From contig BMAT01008585.1 of assembly GCA_019649035.1 (NCBI GenBank), positions 135,435-173,224 on the forward strand: a stretch of DNA of 37,790 nucleotides. Reading direction: 5' to 3'. The notes under the pieces are model-generated. The model was not told the DNA's origin, searched no databases, and was given only the letters and a program-made list of their open reading frames with translations. The translations under genes and the position numbers were made by a program. Position 1 is the first letter of the stretch. Each line of letters begins with the position of its first letter. Source of the stretch: Elysia marginata (lineage: Eukaryota > Mollusca > Gastropoda > Plakobranchidae). Shown here one piece after another: positions 22,601 through 32,500 of the stretch.

Positions 22601-23873
22601 ACACTCAAAACACTTTAGAACTGGAATACGCAGACGACGTTTACTTTGTTTCAACAACTGACTTTGTCTCAACAACTGACTTTGTTGACGTAGAAACAAT
22701 TCAAAAAGAGTTAGCAAGCAGACTTCAGGTTAAATGTTAATACCAATAAAACTGAATACACACTCATTCAAAAAGACAGAGAAGATTGGAAAAAAGTGAA
22801 GAAAGTAGGCTCATTGCTGGGAGATACAGAAGATATTGAAAGAAGGAAACAATTATCCAACCTTGCCCTACAAAAGCTGTCAAGCATCTGGATAAGAAAC
22901 GACAAGGTGAAACAAGTAACAAGACTAAACCTATACCGAGCACTCGTAAAGTCAATACTTCTGTATAACTGCGGCACATGGTCTCTGACAAAGCAAGAAG
23001 AACACAAGTTAAACACTTTCCACCGCAGGCAATTAAGAACAATCCTCAATATCAAATATCCCACAGTTATCAAAAACAATGCTCTCTATCAGAAGACAGG
23101 TGAAACTCCCATATCTTTAACCATTCTCGAAGCGCGATGGTGACTTTTCGGTCATATTTTAAGACAGGCCATCAATACACCACCCAACGTTGTAATGACT
23201 AAATACTTCAGACGGAGGGAAGCAAACAACGAGGCCGACCAAAAACATGGATTGTGGCTACACTACGACGAGACTTCAAGAGTCACAACAACGATCACTG
23301 GCCAACTAGGTTACATTCAATTAATGACCTTGAAAACCTTCGAGACATAGCACAGAACAGATCCGACTGGAAGCACCTGACGTAGCACAGAACAGATCTG
23401 ACTGGAAGCACCTGACGACAGCAATATACAGTTCAGCCCAGGCAGAGACGTCAGCCGACGTCGCAGCGGACGGGCATTAACTAACTAACTAACTAACTAT
23501 GGTATTGCAGATGAGGCTCCTTCATTTTGGATTTTGAAATGACAGTTTTAAGTAAAACCTGTTTGGAAAGAAAATAAAGTCATAATCATTTTGTTATTGG
23601 ACTATTCCAGGTAGTTTCTGCAAAGACCAGGTCTACTTGGAGGGTCTTCTTCAGCTCCTTAAACGAAGAAGAGTTTTGGACTTTCACCTACTGGTCAGGC
23701 TGGGCAAGGTTTCGTTTGAGGATGTTGATCGCCAGTGTGTCACAGAAATAGCACAGCTGAGCAAAACAAGGATACCGTGGTTCATGGAAGATCTGACAGT
23801 GTACCACAAGCAATTGGACCATATAGCGTACACTAATGGCCTCACTAATGATGTGTTGAGCTCTGTTGATTAA
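16666..23873 (+). CDS. MATCAP: MATCAP-family tubulin tyrosine carboxypeptidase (DUF1704, KIAA0895-like)
   Basis: Metalloprotease family that removes the C-terminal tyrosine of alpha-tubulin on microtubules. Exons: 16666-17274, 17577-17689, 18372-18535, 18915-19047, 19919-20091 and 23611-23873; phases match throughout and give 484 residues, near the 470-520 of vertebrate members. The N-terminus is Ser-rich with a basic patch (RPRKKRKKRLIVK, about 58-70). The conserved domain starts near 180 with FNYNPYFVYRG and continues through FGSYENFEEITGG, NLSEDLLSRGSM, LREHWAEGLLRHELGTHYLR, NPTEEGLASLHSVLFR, LWRAALLYYT, RWDYCLRAKRGQ, KDQVYLEG and LGKVSFEDVDR. The HExxxH site is H293, E294 and H298, with E329 (of TEEG) the expected third metal ligand. 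An in-frame TGA 18 bases upstream fixes ATG 16666 as the first Met. A LINE and an opposite LINE tail fill the last intron. MATCAP1 versus MATCAP2 cannot be decided; molluscs may have one copy. Confidence 0.93.
17690..18371. other. MATCAP intron between coding exons 2 and 3
   Basis: An AT-rich intron with T runs and no recognisable repeat or gene. The much shorter preceding intron (17275-17576) is equally plain. Confidence 0.6.
18536..18914. other. MATCAP intron splitting the active-site motif
   Basis: A pyrimidine-rich intron starting with a (CT)n run (about 18546-18563). It separates the codons for RHEL-G from THYLR, interrupting the HExxxH motif inside a glycine codon (phase 1). Confidence 0.7.
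19129..19660 (+). repeat. LINE-derived segment with assembly gap, MATCAP intron 4
   Basis: The segment differs in composition from its flanks. Near 19550-19620 it encodes a LFASIKTHLKSLYLFSSDF-like stretch ending in TAG, resembling the extreme C-terminus of CR1/L2-type LINEs (…KTHLF…). An A-rich tail (AATAAAGTTACTTAAATAAAG) follows. Sixteen Ns at 19414-19429 break it. Ends and family are uncertain. Confidence 0.35.
20461..21057 (-). mobile_element. 3' fragment of a non-LTR retrotransposon, minus strand
   Basis: An open frame on the minus strand (21005 to 20538, about 155 residues from its first Met, extendable upstream through CSLGFGEAWYHQNMG) ends in VLKDVLLLNE. It carries the cysteine/histidine knuckle CSECLVVENEHHIIFEC (C-x2-C-x7-H-x4-C), the post-RNase-H tail of many LINE ORF2 proteins. 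The 3' UTR has a GGCC…GGCC hairpin and ends in tandem AATTAC units (20461-20484). The polymerase itself is missing, so this is a 5'-truncated insertion, of I/Jockey-group type by its tail. Confidence 0.75.
21450..23497 (+). mobile_element. 5'-truncated LINE with degraded reverse transcriptase
   Basis: A non-LTR reverse transcriptase lies in an open frame to 22740. Visible motifs are NLRPITLLNTLRK, SPSQSGFRKGRST, GIDMSSAFDTIDR (block A aspartates), GTPQGDSLSPFLFVVYLE (block B) and EYADD (block C, about 22624-22638). A frameshift near 22727 moves the sequence to the frame at 22796-23143 (KVGSLLGDTEDIERRKQL, YNCGTWSLTKQE). A stop in place of the residue before FGHILR, and a further shift, precede the C-terminal GRPKTWI and RSDWKHLT. 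The tail is (CTAA)n at 23478-23497. TATGGTAT at 21442-21449 and 23498-23505 is a candidate target duplication, so endonuclease and any ORF1 were lost at insertion. The frame upstream of 21775 is also shifted at least twice. It cannot be active; the clade was not determined. Confidence 0.85.
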
Positions 23874-24330
23874 TGACTCAATGTTTCTTGCAGATCTGAA
23901 TCATTTCTTTGTTGAGGCATAAAAAGATGCACAGGGTTTGTTTTTTTGGTTGGACTTATTTTGAGCAGAGAAGTGGAGTAGTGATTTTTTGTTATATTCA
24001 TTATTTATGACTAAGATATCAAAGGAAAATCTCCTACAGGAAGATTGCAAAATAATTTGAAAAAGAAAAGCTGATTTGATTTACCTATTTTTCTCATGTT
24101 CCTTAAAAAAACCTACTTCACAATGTATACTAATTTTATCATGTATAAATATGTTGTGACAAAACTAATGATCTTATAATTCATATCAACATTTATTAGT
24201 TTGGGCTAACAGTAACTGTTGATAAATTAATAAAATGTATACACCATTTTGTAGGAATAAGTTTGTTGTGATCTCAAAAATGTTTTTTTTTATAAAAATC
24301 AGGCTTTTAATAAATTAATATTGTTATTGT
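23874..24330 (+). other. MATCAP 3' UTR region with AATAAA signals
   Basis: AT-rich sequence follows the TAA stop. AATAAA at 24229-24234, about 355 bases after the stop, is the best polyadenylation candidate; a second lies near 24310. Confidence 0.5.
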
Positions 24331-26321
24331 TTTATTGGTTTTTTGCTAAAATATTAGGTTCTCATACCATGTTGTAAGCTCAGGTGTCTTTCAATCACTA
24401 GTTTTCTTTTTACTTTATCAATATATTTAAATAATACAAGGCAAGGTTTTTTATTTAACCTGTAGCGACAGTAGCCATATTTTCATCACCTAAATGTATG
24501 TTGTATTAGTTTTTTTCAGTAATGTGTGTCATCAAGGAGAAGGAGTAGTGCATTGTATAGTTAAGGTTTGTATGTGGTTTTTTAATCAGTTCTGTTAAAC
24601 CAAATATCTTGCATCCAGGGTGAATGAGTCTGATGTCCGAATTTTCACTTTCATAGGTGTTGCTGTTAGAACAAGACATTTTTCCTGAGATTTCAAACAT
24701 CAAAAATTTCATAAAGTTATTAATGTTTTGTGGAAAGATTTGAAAACTTTAGCTGATTAAAAATCTAATAGTAAAAGAAGAAAAATAGACTTTTAAATGG
24801 TGTTTTATAGAAATAAAACTTCCTACTTGCGACTCATTTGCCATTGGCGCAAGAGATATTGTAACAAAACTGTGACTTACATGAATGTTTTGACTATTTT
24901 AATTTGATTTTGGAAAAAAAAACTAGGCACAAAACCCCCAAAGGAGCGTTTTCACAGGTAATTGAAAGTCTTGTTGTTTGTTTTCTCAAAATGTTTTTTT
25001 ATCTTGTTTTGTGTCTAAAAAAGTGAATTTTACTTTACCAACCAAAATTTAAAAAACATAAATTGTATGATATTATGTGTTTTAGCTTGAAAAAGTAAAC
25101 AGCCATGCTCTTAACAATAACATTTTGTTTAGAAGCATGCCAAAGATCTCGATGATATACATGTGAAATATTTATCTAGTTTGTTAAATTTTACATAGAC
25201 AATTATACTCACACTTAATTACTATTTTCAGAAGTTTGTGGTCATTGTTTAAATTTTGATATTCCGATAACTATACGAGGTTATAACTTATGGAAGAGAA
25301 AAAATTTTTTTAAAAACAATAGGTTGCCATTATATCTACGAGATTTGTCTTTTTGCTTGCCTTAAAATGATATGGTGCTTGTAGATATTAGACAAAATAT
25401 TTTTTTTGTAGTTTATTAAACAACATTCTCATTATTGTGCCAAAGAATTTATTTTTTTTCTACAACTTTTACAAAGTACCATAGTTTTTACGGCAGATAC
25501 TGCACTTTGATTGTCCTGGTTCAAGTCTGAACGTGTATTGTGTGTATTAACAGATGCAGAGGTAGTGAAAGAATTTTTTTTTCACACTCCAAATTTATTT
25601 TAAATTGTTAGAAGTCATTAAAAGCTTTTTGAAACGAATTAATATTTAATTCTATATCTGGTTTTGTAATTCTAATATACTCTTGTGTGACTTTTGTTCA
25701 ATACAATTTTACTGCTTTGGATTGATAATATAATGCAGATATACTGCTTTAGCAGTTATAAATTATATTCCTTATATAAAAAATTATAGAAATGCTTAAA
25801 TGGTTCAAAGATATTCAAAAACTTGTCAATGAATATGAAGTTTTGTAAGTTAGAAATAGCATACATTTTTGCAGTACATGCTATCGAATTTGGCTTCTAG
25901 TCACACTGTTCCATCCATAATATGTAATCATGAGTGGAATTGTTTCAAATCTATACCATGAAAATGTTGACATGAGGCTACTTGAGGCCTTGACACTCAG
26001 TTTTTTTTTGCTATTAAACTTTGCATTAATATCAAAATGGATTAAAAATTTTATTACAATTATTTTATGTGTTGAATCTTGTCTTGAGTAGCTCAGTACC
26101 TGCAGGTACGTAACTAGTGCATGTAAGTAATTCTAATTTGTAAGGATACACTAATCCCCACCGTTGTCTCGTTTTTTTTATAAGAAGGATCAAGTTCTTC
26201 ATATTGTAGGCTTAACTTTTGTGAATGAGATCACTATACAATGAACCTCAAGACAATTTATTAAGTTTATTGCAGCAAGGGTCACTGAGAGTAAGATCTC
26301 TCCTACACTAGAACATCATAT
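24331..26321. other. Intergenic AT-rich stretch, no gene seen
   Basis: Long T and A runs and no open frame that resembles a protein. Nothing with clear repeat ends was found before the repeat copy at 26322. Confidence 0.5.
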
Positions 26322-26527
26322 ATGTCGCGCATTTTGTCCAAATGAGTTGTAAATTGAAAGGCTTAGTTTGGAGATATAGGCTTTTAAAGTTTAGTGGGTG
26401 TTCAGAAGTCAAATTTTTTTTTATTAGATATTGACGCTAAAACCATTTCTAAACAGTTTCCACACCTAATTGATGTTCAAATTTCATTTTTAGGTAAAAA
26501 TTTTAATAGGTATGGTTGCTAAGGCAT
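26322..26527 (+). repeat. Unnamed dispersed repeat, copy B (truncated)
   Basis: This matches the first part of the family: GCATTTTGTCCAAATGAGT, GGCTTTTAAAG, GTGGGTGTTCAGAAGTC, GATATTGACGCTAAAACC and the landmark ATGGTTGCTAAGGC. It stops exactly where the LINE coding sequence begins, so the LINE probably inserted into, or was joined to, this copy. Confidence 0.6.
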
Positions 26528-27118
26528 TAATGACCTTGATGTGTCTTGTATCAGCTTTTATCTTTTCAAGGCTTGATTATTGTAATTCTTTACTAGCTAA
26601 TTTGCCCTCAAAATCTTTTCAGAGACTTCAGAGATTTCAGACTAATGCTGCTAGGATGATCCTAAAAAAGAACAAAAGGGAGCATGTAACACCGCTTCTT
26701 CTACATCTACATTGGCTTCCTTTAGACGCTAGGATCAAATTTAAATTAGCTGTACTTTGTCACAAAGTTCTACAAAACAAAGCACCATTGTACTTGTCAT
26801 CTATGATTTGCATTTACAAACCATCTCGCACATTGCGCAGTAGCAGTAAAGATTCTTTAGTTGTACCTACAGTGAAAACTAAGACCTATGGAGAAAAATC
26901 ATTTTCATATGCAGCTCCTCACGTTTGGAACTCGCTTCCTCTGCCCATTCGACAGATAAAGGACTCGCAGGAGTTCAAGTCTGCATTAAAAACGCACCTA
27001 TTCCAAATGGATCTGTCCTAACTTTATTTTGTTTTGTGAATGTGTATTGAAAAAATGTCAATGTCATTGTTGTCTAATGCGCTTTGAGCTTTTTGTAAAA
27101 GCGCTATATAAATGTTCT

Positions 27119-27164
<46 letters not shown>
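26528..27164 (+). mobile_element. CR1/L2-type LINE 3' fragment with (ATT)n tail
   Basis: An uninterrupted frame to TAA at 27019-27021 carries the C-terminal landmarks of CR1/L2-group ORF2: FSRLDYCNSLLANLPSK, RFQTNAARMIL, HVTPLLLHLHWLP, ARIKFKLAVLCHKVL, APLYLSSMI, and VWNSLPLPIR followed by FKSALKTHLF. It is followed by the typical 3' end GCGCTTTGAGC..AAGCGCTATATAAATG and an (ATT)n run (27121-27163). The catalytic part of the polymerase is absent. The lack of stops suggests a fairly recent insertion. The ATG at 26512 belongs to the neighbouring repeat. Confidence 0.85.
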
Positions 27165-28022
27165 CTCTAAAGGAATAACCAATAGTATTGCCTTTGGTGA
27201 AAGTTGTTAAACTATGTGCAGGATCTTATAATATTTTCTAAATGTCTGCATGAGACACTAAAAAAAGGTTTGAAGCTATCTGATTATCAACTTAAGCAGA
27301 TTTTGAAGCTGTATAATTCAAACGCTTATTTAATTTAAGCTTATTCAAATTACTGATTTCATCTCTCTTTAAAATAACTATTTTATACTAATATAATCGA
27401 TATTTTGGATAATTTCAAGATTAATTTTGTTTTTGTGGAGTTTAAAGCACCCACACTGGTACACGCCGGATGTGTAATTTTTTTCTCATAAAAATGAATT
27501 CATCGCTTGAGAGTAAAGACAAGAGCTTGTATACATTAATTTCATTTTCTCAAATTTTTATTTGTTTAGTGACATCTTGATTTAATCAGTATATTTGTTA
27601 AGAAACCGAAAGGGTATGAATCAAATAAAGTATAACCCACAAAATTGTCCAGTTATTTGGGGTTTTTTTTATCTAAGCAAAAAAGTTGATTAATTAAGAC
27701 TATGATGCGATTGAGGATCATGCTGTGGTGATGCAACAAAAAAATTGGTGTTGAACTGATTATTTAATGAGAGAAATGAAAGGGGGAGAATTGATGCAAA
27801 ACCCTTTTTTTTTCACTCTGTGCATTTTTTAACTTTATGATAAAGATTGTTTTGTGAAAGATTGTCCAGAAGCACAAACCCATTTAGAGGAGGAGGGGTG
27901 TGATCCTGTATTGTAGTTCAACAAGCCATTGCTTTTCAAATCGTCAAAAGCCTTAATATTGACAAGTCTCAAGAAACTTTGCACCTTACCATTTTGTTTT
28001 GAAACAGGTTTTTTTTTTTTAA
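27165..28022. other. Intergenic AT-rich stretch, no gene seen
   Basis: Nothing recognisable; low GC, no coding sequence and no clear repeat ends. Confidence 0.5.
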
Positions 28023-28024
28023 TA

Positions 28025-28559
28025 CAGTGAAACCTCGTCATACAGCCCCTCGCTTTGCCGCCATTCCCGCATACCGCCTGCTTTTGGCTACAGTACCGTT
28101 TGGCTGCTATATATATTAGTAAAATAACTCTTTGTACCGCCATCCGCCAGTCCCTACCGCCGTACATAATATCAGTAAACACAATAATAAATGCCCGCTA
28201 TACCTCCGGCGTAAAACCACAAAGCCTGGCCGCCGCACTAACCTACTCTCTGTCTGCCCCTCCCTCATCACTTTCCACACACACGCACACAAGAGGCGCG
28301 GCGCCGATGGTTGCGTGGACAGACAAGAGCCAGCGAGCGCGTGTGAAAGACAAAGAGAGAGAGGGGGGGGGGGGGATGGGGGGGGGGCAGGAATAAGGTG
28401 AGAAAGGGGATAGGTCTACTCTAGGCATGTGATGCTTGGCAATAGTCGTCATGTTGTTGAAATTTTTGCCACCCTTGTTTTGCTCGCTGTACCGCCATTC
28501 TGTTTATAATGCCAACTTTATGGTGGCACTGTTATTGGCGGTATAACGAGGTTTTACTG
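28025..28559. mobile_element. pogo/Tigger-like MITE, 535 bp
   Basis: Inward-reading ends are CAGTGAAACCTCGTCATAC and CAGTAAAACCTCGTTATACC, each flanked by TA (28023-28024 and 28560-28561). CAGT-AACCTCGTTATACC-type ends with TA duplication are a hallmark of Tigger/pogo elements. The interior repeats CCGCC units and has G runs (about 28364-28389), with no transposase. Open frames inside it are chance products of its GC content. Confidence 0.88.
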
Positions 28560-28561
28560 TA

Positions 28562-29515
28562 GTTTGAACATTTGAAATAGAACAATGAAACACCATTTAT
28601 ATATAGATGAGGAAATCAGATTTTAATCAGCAATAAAGCATATGATTTGATATCGTATAATGCAAAAAGGATAATCATGCAAAACACAGTGTGTCAACAA
28701 AAGATTTTGAAAAATAAATGTGGTAAAACTTTTTCAGATGAAATTTATTACACAAAAGCAACCATTGTATTGGTAACCTCTTTGTTTCATGTCTAACAAA
28801 TCAGTATTTGTTCTCTTCAAAGAGGCCAAAGTAATAATACAGCAGTTTGTAAATGTAATCTCAGCTGTTTATGAAGATCAATTCTTCTTTTTGTAATTCA
28901 AGACTGGAGAAATATGTTCTGTTTACTTATTTATTATAATAAAACAATGTAAAATAATCACAGGAAATTTTAGCGTACCTCTTAAAATTAAAAGACTAAA
29001 ACTACAAAGTTATGGCTAGGACTAGGAGTGCAAGGATAAAAGACAAAAATTCTACCAAATGAACTTTTTTTTGTTGGCTACAATTGATGAAATCCCTTTG
29101 CTCTGTTACACGCATTATTATCTCAACAAATATTAATTTTATTCTGCTTTGGTAAATAATTTGGAGCTTTGCAAGGGTCACCTCAACAGTATTTCAAAGC
29201 CCATTGATAGTTAATTCAAATATTTCTTATCATTTTATTAATTATGTAAGCTCTGCCTGAAAAAAAGATTAACAAAAAGGGATGCGTAAATCTAAAAAAA
29301 GTAAATATATCTCAGTTACCTAAGATACTTTAAAGCCACAGCATAGTTCAAAATTCCCAACCCCAGTGGTTCCAGAGAATAAACAGCACTACAACAAGGA
29401 TCCAGCTATGGCCAAAAATTCAGAGATGGCATAATTGTGAGTTCTACTAAGACAATATGTATATTGAGTGGTACCATGACTGCTAAAACTCTAGCTGTCT
29501 CTTGCTGAATCTTTA
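28562..29515. other. Intergenic region and presumed DYNLRB 3' UTR
   Basis: An AT-rich stretch. On the minus strand AATAAA at 29234-29239 lies about 280 bases past the DYNLRB stop and is a reasonable polyadenylation signal. No other feature was seen. Confidence 0.4.
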
Positions 29516-32500
29516 CTAGCTTTGGTCGTCTTGCTGTATGACTATTAACAGGAACTCTTTATCTGAAAACAAGAAAAAGTACATATCGATGAGTCACTAT
29601 TATAATAATGAATTTTCAACAAATTTTACAATGTAAATAGGACAAAAAAAATTTTTTTTTCCACTGTGGGCAGTCAAAATAACTTTATTTATATACAACA
29701 TGTCTCAACTTTTCATATCTAAAGCTTTATATGGTTTGACTAGCATAGGCGCCGTGCAGTGAAATCCTGATGAAGTCAACACCTCAGGACCGAAAAAATG
29801 TGTTGACTTACAGCAACAATGTGTTGAATTTTAGCAAGAGTTAATATTAACCATTATAAAAAAGGTAAAAGAATACCAAATTGGACTGCCAAACACAGTT
29901 AACTTTAAGCAAGGGTTTCCCTTTTAAAAACGTATTGAACTTAAGAAGATTCCATTATACTCGAATAACCATTGTCAATATATTTTTTATATATTTTCTT
30001 TGTTCCTATGCCTCTTTATTGGTATGTTAAGGGAAAAGAATAAAACAAAGAATTTTTACCAGTATATGAAATGGATTTTTTTTGTTTCAAAAATATATCA
30101 AGAATAACATGAACCAATGATTCCGATGATTTTTTTTTTTTAACGAGTAGTTCATTTTAGAAACTTTGAGCCTATTTTGCCTTCAAATTTTACAACGGTG
30201 TATTGAAAAAAATTAACAAGAAAAATGGGAAAGTTTTAAGATAAAAAAAAGTCTAAAATAATGCAAGAAATAAAAAAAGGTTATGTGTAATGTCATAGTT
30301 CTACATTTCATCTTGATGTGACATAAAGATAAAAACTGATCTTTGAGAAATCAAATTTCTTGGGGAAAAAAAGCCAATAAATCAGAATTTAAAGATCAAT
30401 TGACATTAATTGTACAGAGAAAAGAACTGCATCTTTCAATAAGAAATAATTTAATAAGCAAACTAGAACACAAACAAGCCACCAACCAAGAGTGTATACC
30501 GGTGCCCACAAGAAAGTCAAAGCTTTATTATTTTTTTTTAGTTGCAAAATTTTCCTAAAAGTGAAGGTTGCCTGAATCATCTTTTAAGAGTAGACTTCAA
30601 TTTGAATTTTAGCCCAAATATCTTTCTTATCTCTACTTTGAAAGAGAATGAGACCCAAATGCAAATTAAACAAACTAAAATTACATGAACCTTTTATTAA
30701 AAAATCTATTCAACAACGTTGTAGCCTAATCAAAGGTTGTTTAATTAGTTGTTTATTGTATGGGCTTTTTTGTGCTATAGCCAGTTGATAAAAGTACGTA
30801 ACAAAAAATAGCATTATTTAAATCCTCTTCATATTCTTCGTCTAGATAGGGTTAATGATTTGAGTAGTTAGTTAGGAATACCCACAGAGAACACACAGAA
30901 ATAAGCAACAAAAGAAGTTTACATTATTTAATGTAAGGCTAAAAATCAATCCAATGAATATCCTAATATCAATTAATATCCATAGTAAGAATAAAACCAT
31001 TTAAAAAAAAAAATATCCATAGTTTCATTATTCAGGTTTGCCCGAGAAAAAGAAAAATTGAAGAAAGCATGAGAGATGATAGGATTACCTCGAATACCCG
31101 TTTGCACTAAGCCAATAAAAAATATGAACAATTATTTTTAAGTTCAATAAAAATTGAGGTAAGATGGTGTTTGCATGTGGTTTCAAAAAAAAAAAAAACA
31201 ATAATTGACCAATTGAAGAAATTTGGCAGAGAAATTAAAAAAAAAAAGAAACCAATGCAAATTTAAAATTTTGCTATGTACAGAAAATTTAACAAACTTT
31301 TAACACTTTGTCAGAAAAGTTTTCAAAAGCCAATACTCAAATAGATGTAATTCTTAGTTAAACATAGAGGATTGATTCACATATGAATTTAAAACCTTTA
31401 AGGTGCATCAGTCTCTTTCTTTGAAAAGGAACAGTAACAACAGTATGATTTTACTAAGGTACATTAGGAAAATGATTCAGTTTTCATTTTTACACTGAAG
31501 AAAATTAACATCTTATTTTCAAAATTTATAAAGCAATAGATACAAAGTTGAACTAAAAAGCATTTGTCTTGCATTCTGTCCTAATGAGTCGGAAGTTGAA
31601 TTGCTTAGTTTTGAGATGCAGGCTTTTAAAGTGAAGTGGGTGTTCAGAAGTCAACAAATTTTTTTGTTATAGATATTTGCGCTAAAACCATTTCATTTTT
31701 ACACTGAAAAAAATTAACATCTGATTTTCAAAATTTATAAAGCAATAGATACAAAGCTGAACTAAAGTGCATTTGTCTTGCATTCTGTCCTAATGAGTCG
31801 CAAGTTGAATTGCTTAGTTTTGAGATGCAGGCTTTTAAAGTGTAGTGGGTGTTCAGAAGTAAAAAAATTTTTTGTTATAGATATTGGCGCTAAAACCATT
31901 TCTGAATTAGTTTTCTCACCTAATTCATGGTGAAATTTTATATTTTACTGTTAAAATTTTATTTCCCATGGTTGCTAAGGCCTATACATCTTTGTACTTT
32001 TCTGAACTTTAAATGCAATTTTCTCCCCTTTTGGAAATTTATCAAGTCCTTACGCTGCCAACTTCAAACGGCTATAACTTTACACAAAAGCATGATAGAG
32101 CTTTTCTGTTTGTTGTATTTAAAAGCAAAGAAAAAAAGCTTTTCTGTAATACCATTATCTGACTGCCTTTCATTTTTTTACTTAAGACTTATTGTGACTG
32201 GTTGCAAGACATTTTACAAGTTATAACCACATGTGGCTCTGGTATATATGGGATGAAAGTTTCTATTTTAAAACATTTGGAGCCAGACATTTACCTAACT
32301 TTTTTAAATGTAAGTATTTCTTTAGAAAATTATGATAAATTTAGGCAATTTTTAGCATTTAGAACTAATTTAAAATATATTGGATTCAAATATGGAAAAA
32401 GCCACTTATTGTAACACATACACATGCCCACACCCATAATGGCAAATGGAAAGAGCAGTTTAAGCAGTTTAAAAAATACAGAGGTCTAAAACATTATTTT

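Larger units (their letters stand above)
20092..23610. other. Last MATCAP intron (3.5 kb)
   Basis: This intron separates the exon ending in DTSRP from the final exon starting GSFCKDQVYLEG. Most of it is retrotransposon: a minus-strand LINE tail (20461-21057) and a plus-strand truncated LINE (21450-23497). The first 370 bp and the 21060-21440 gap are AT-rich with nothing recognisable. Confidence 0.7.

Noticed and set aside
26512..27021. Independent host gene of 169 residues
   Set aside because: The translation carries CR1/L2 ORF2 C-terminal landmarks and is followed by a typical LINE 3' end and ATT tail.
28055..28452. Open frames of 69-113 residues on both strands
   Set aside because: They lie inside the 28025-28559 MITE and reflect its GC-rich repeats.
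31927..32414. Two plus-strand open frames of 99 and 70 residues
   Set aside because: They start in the unnamed repeat within DYNLRB intron 3, and their low-complexity hydrophobic translation is typical of AT-rich DNA.
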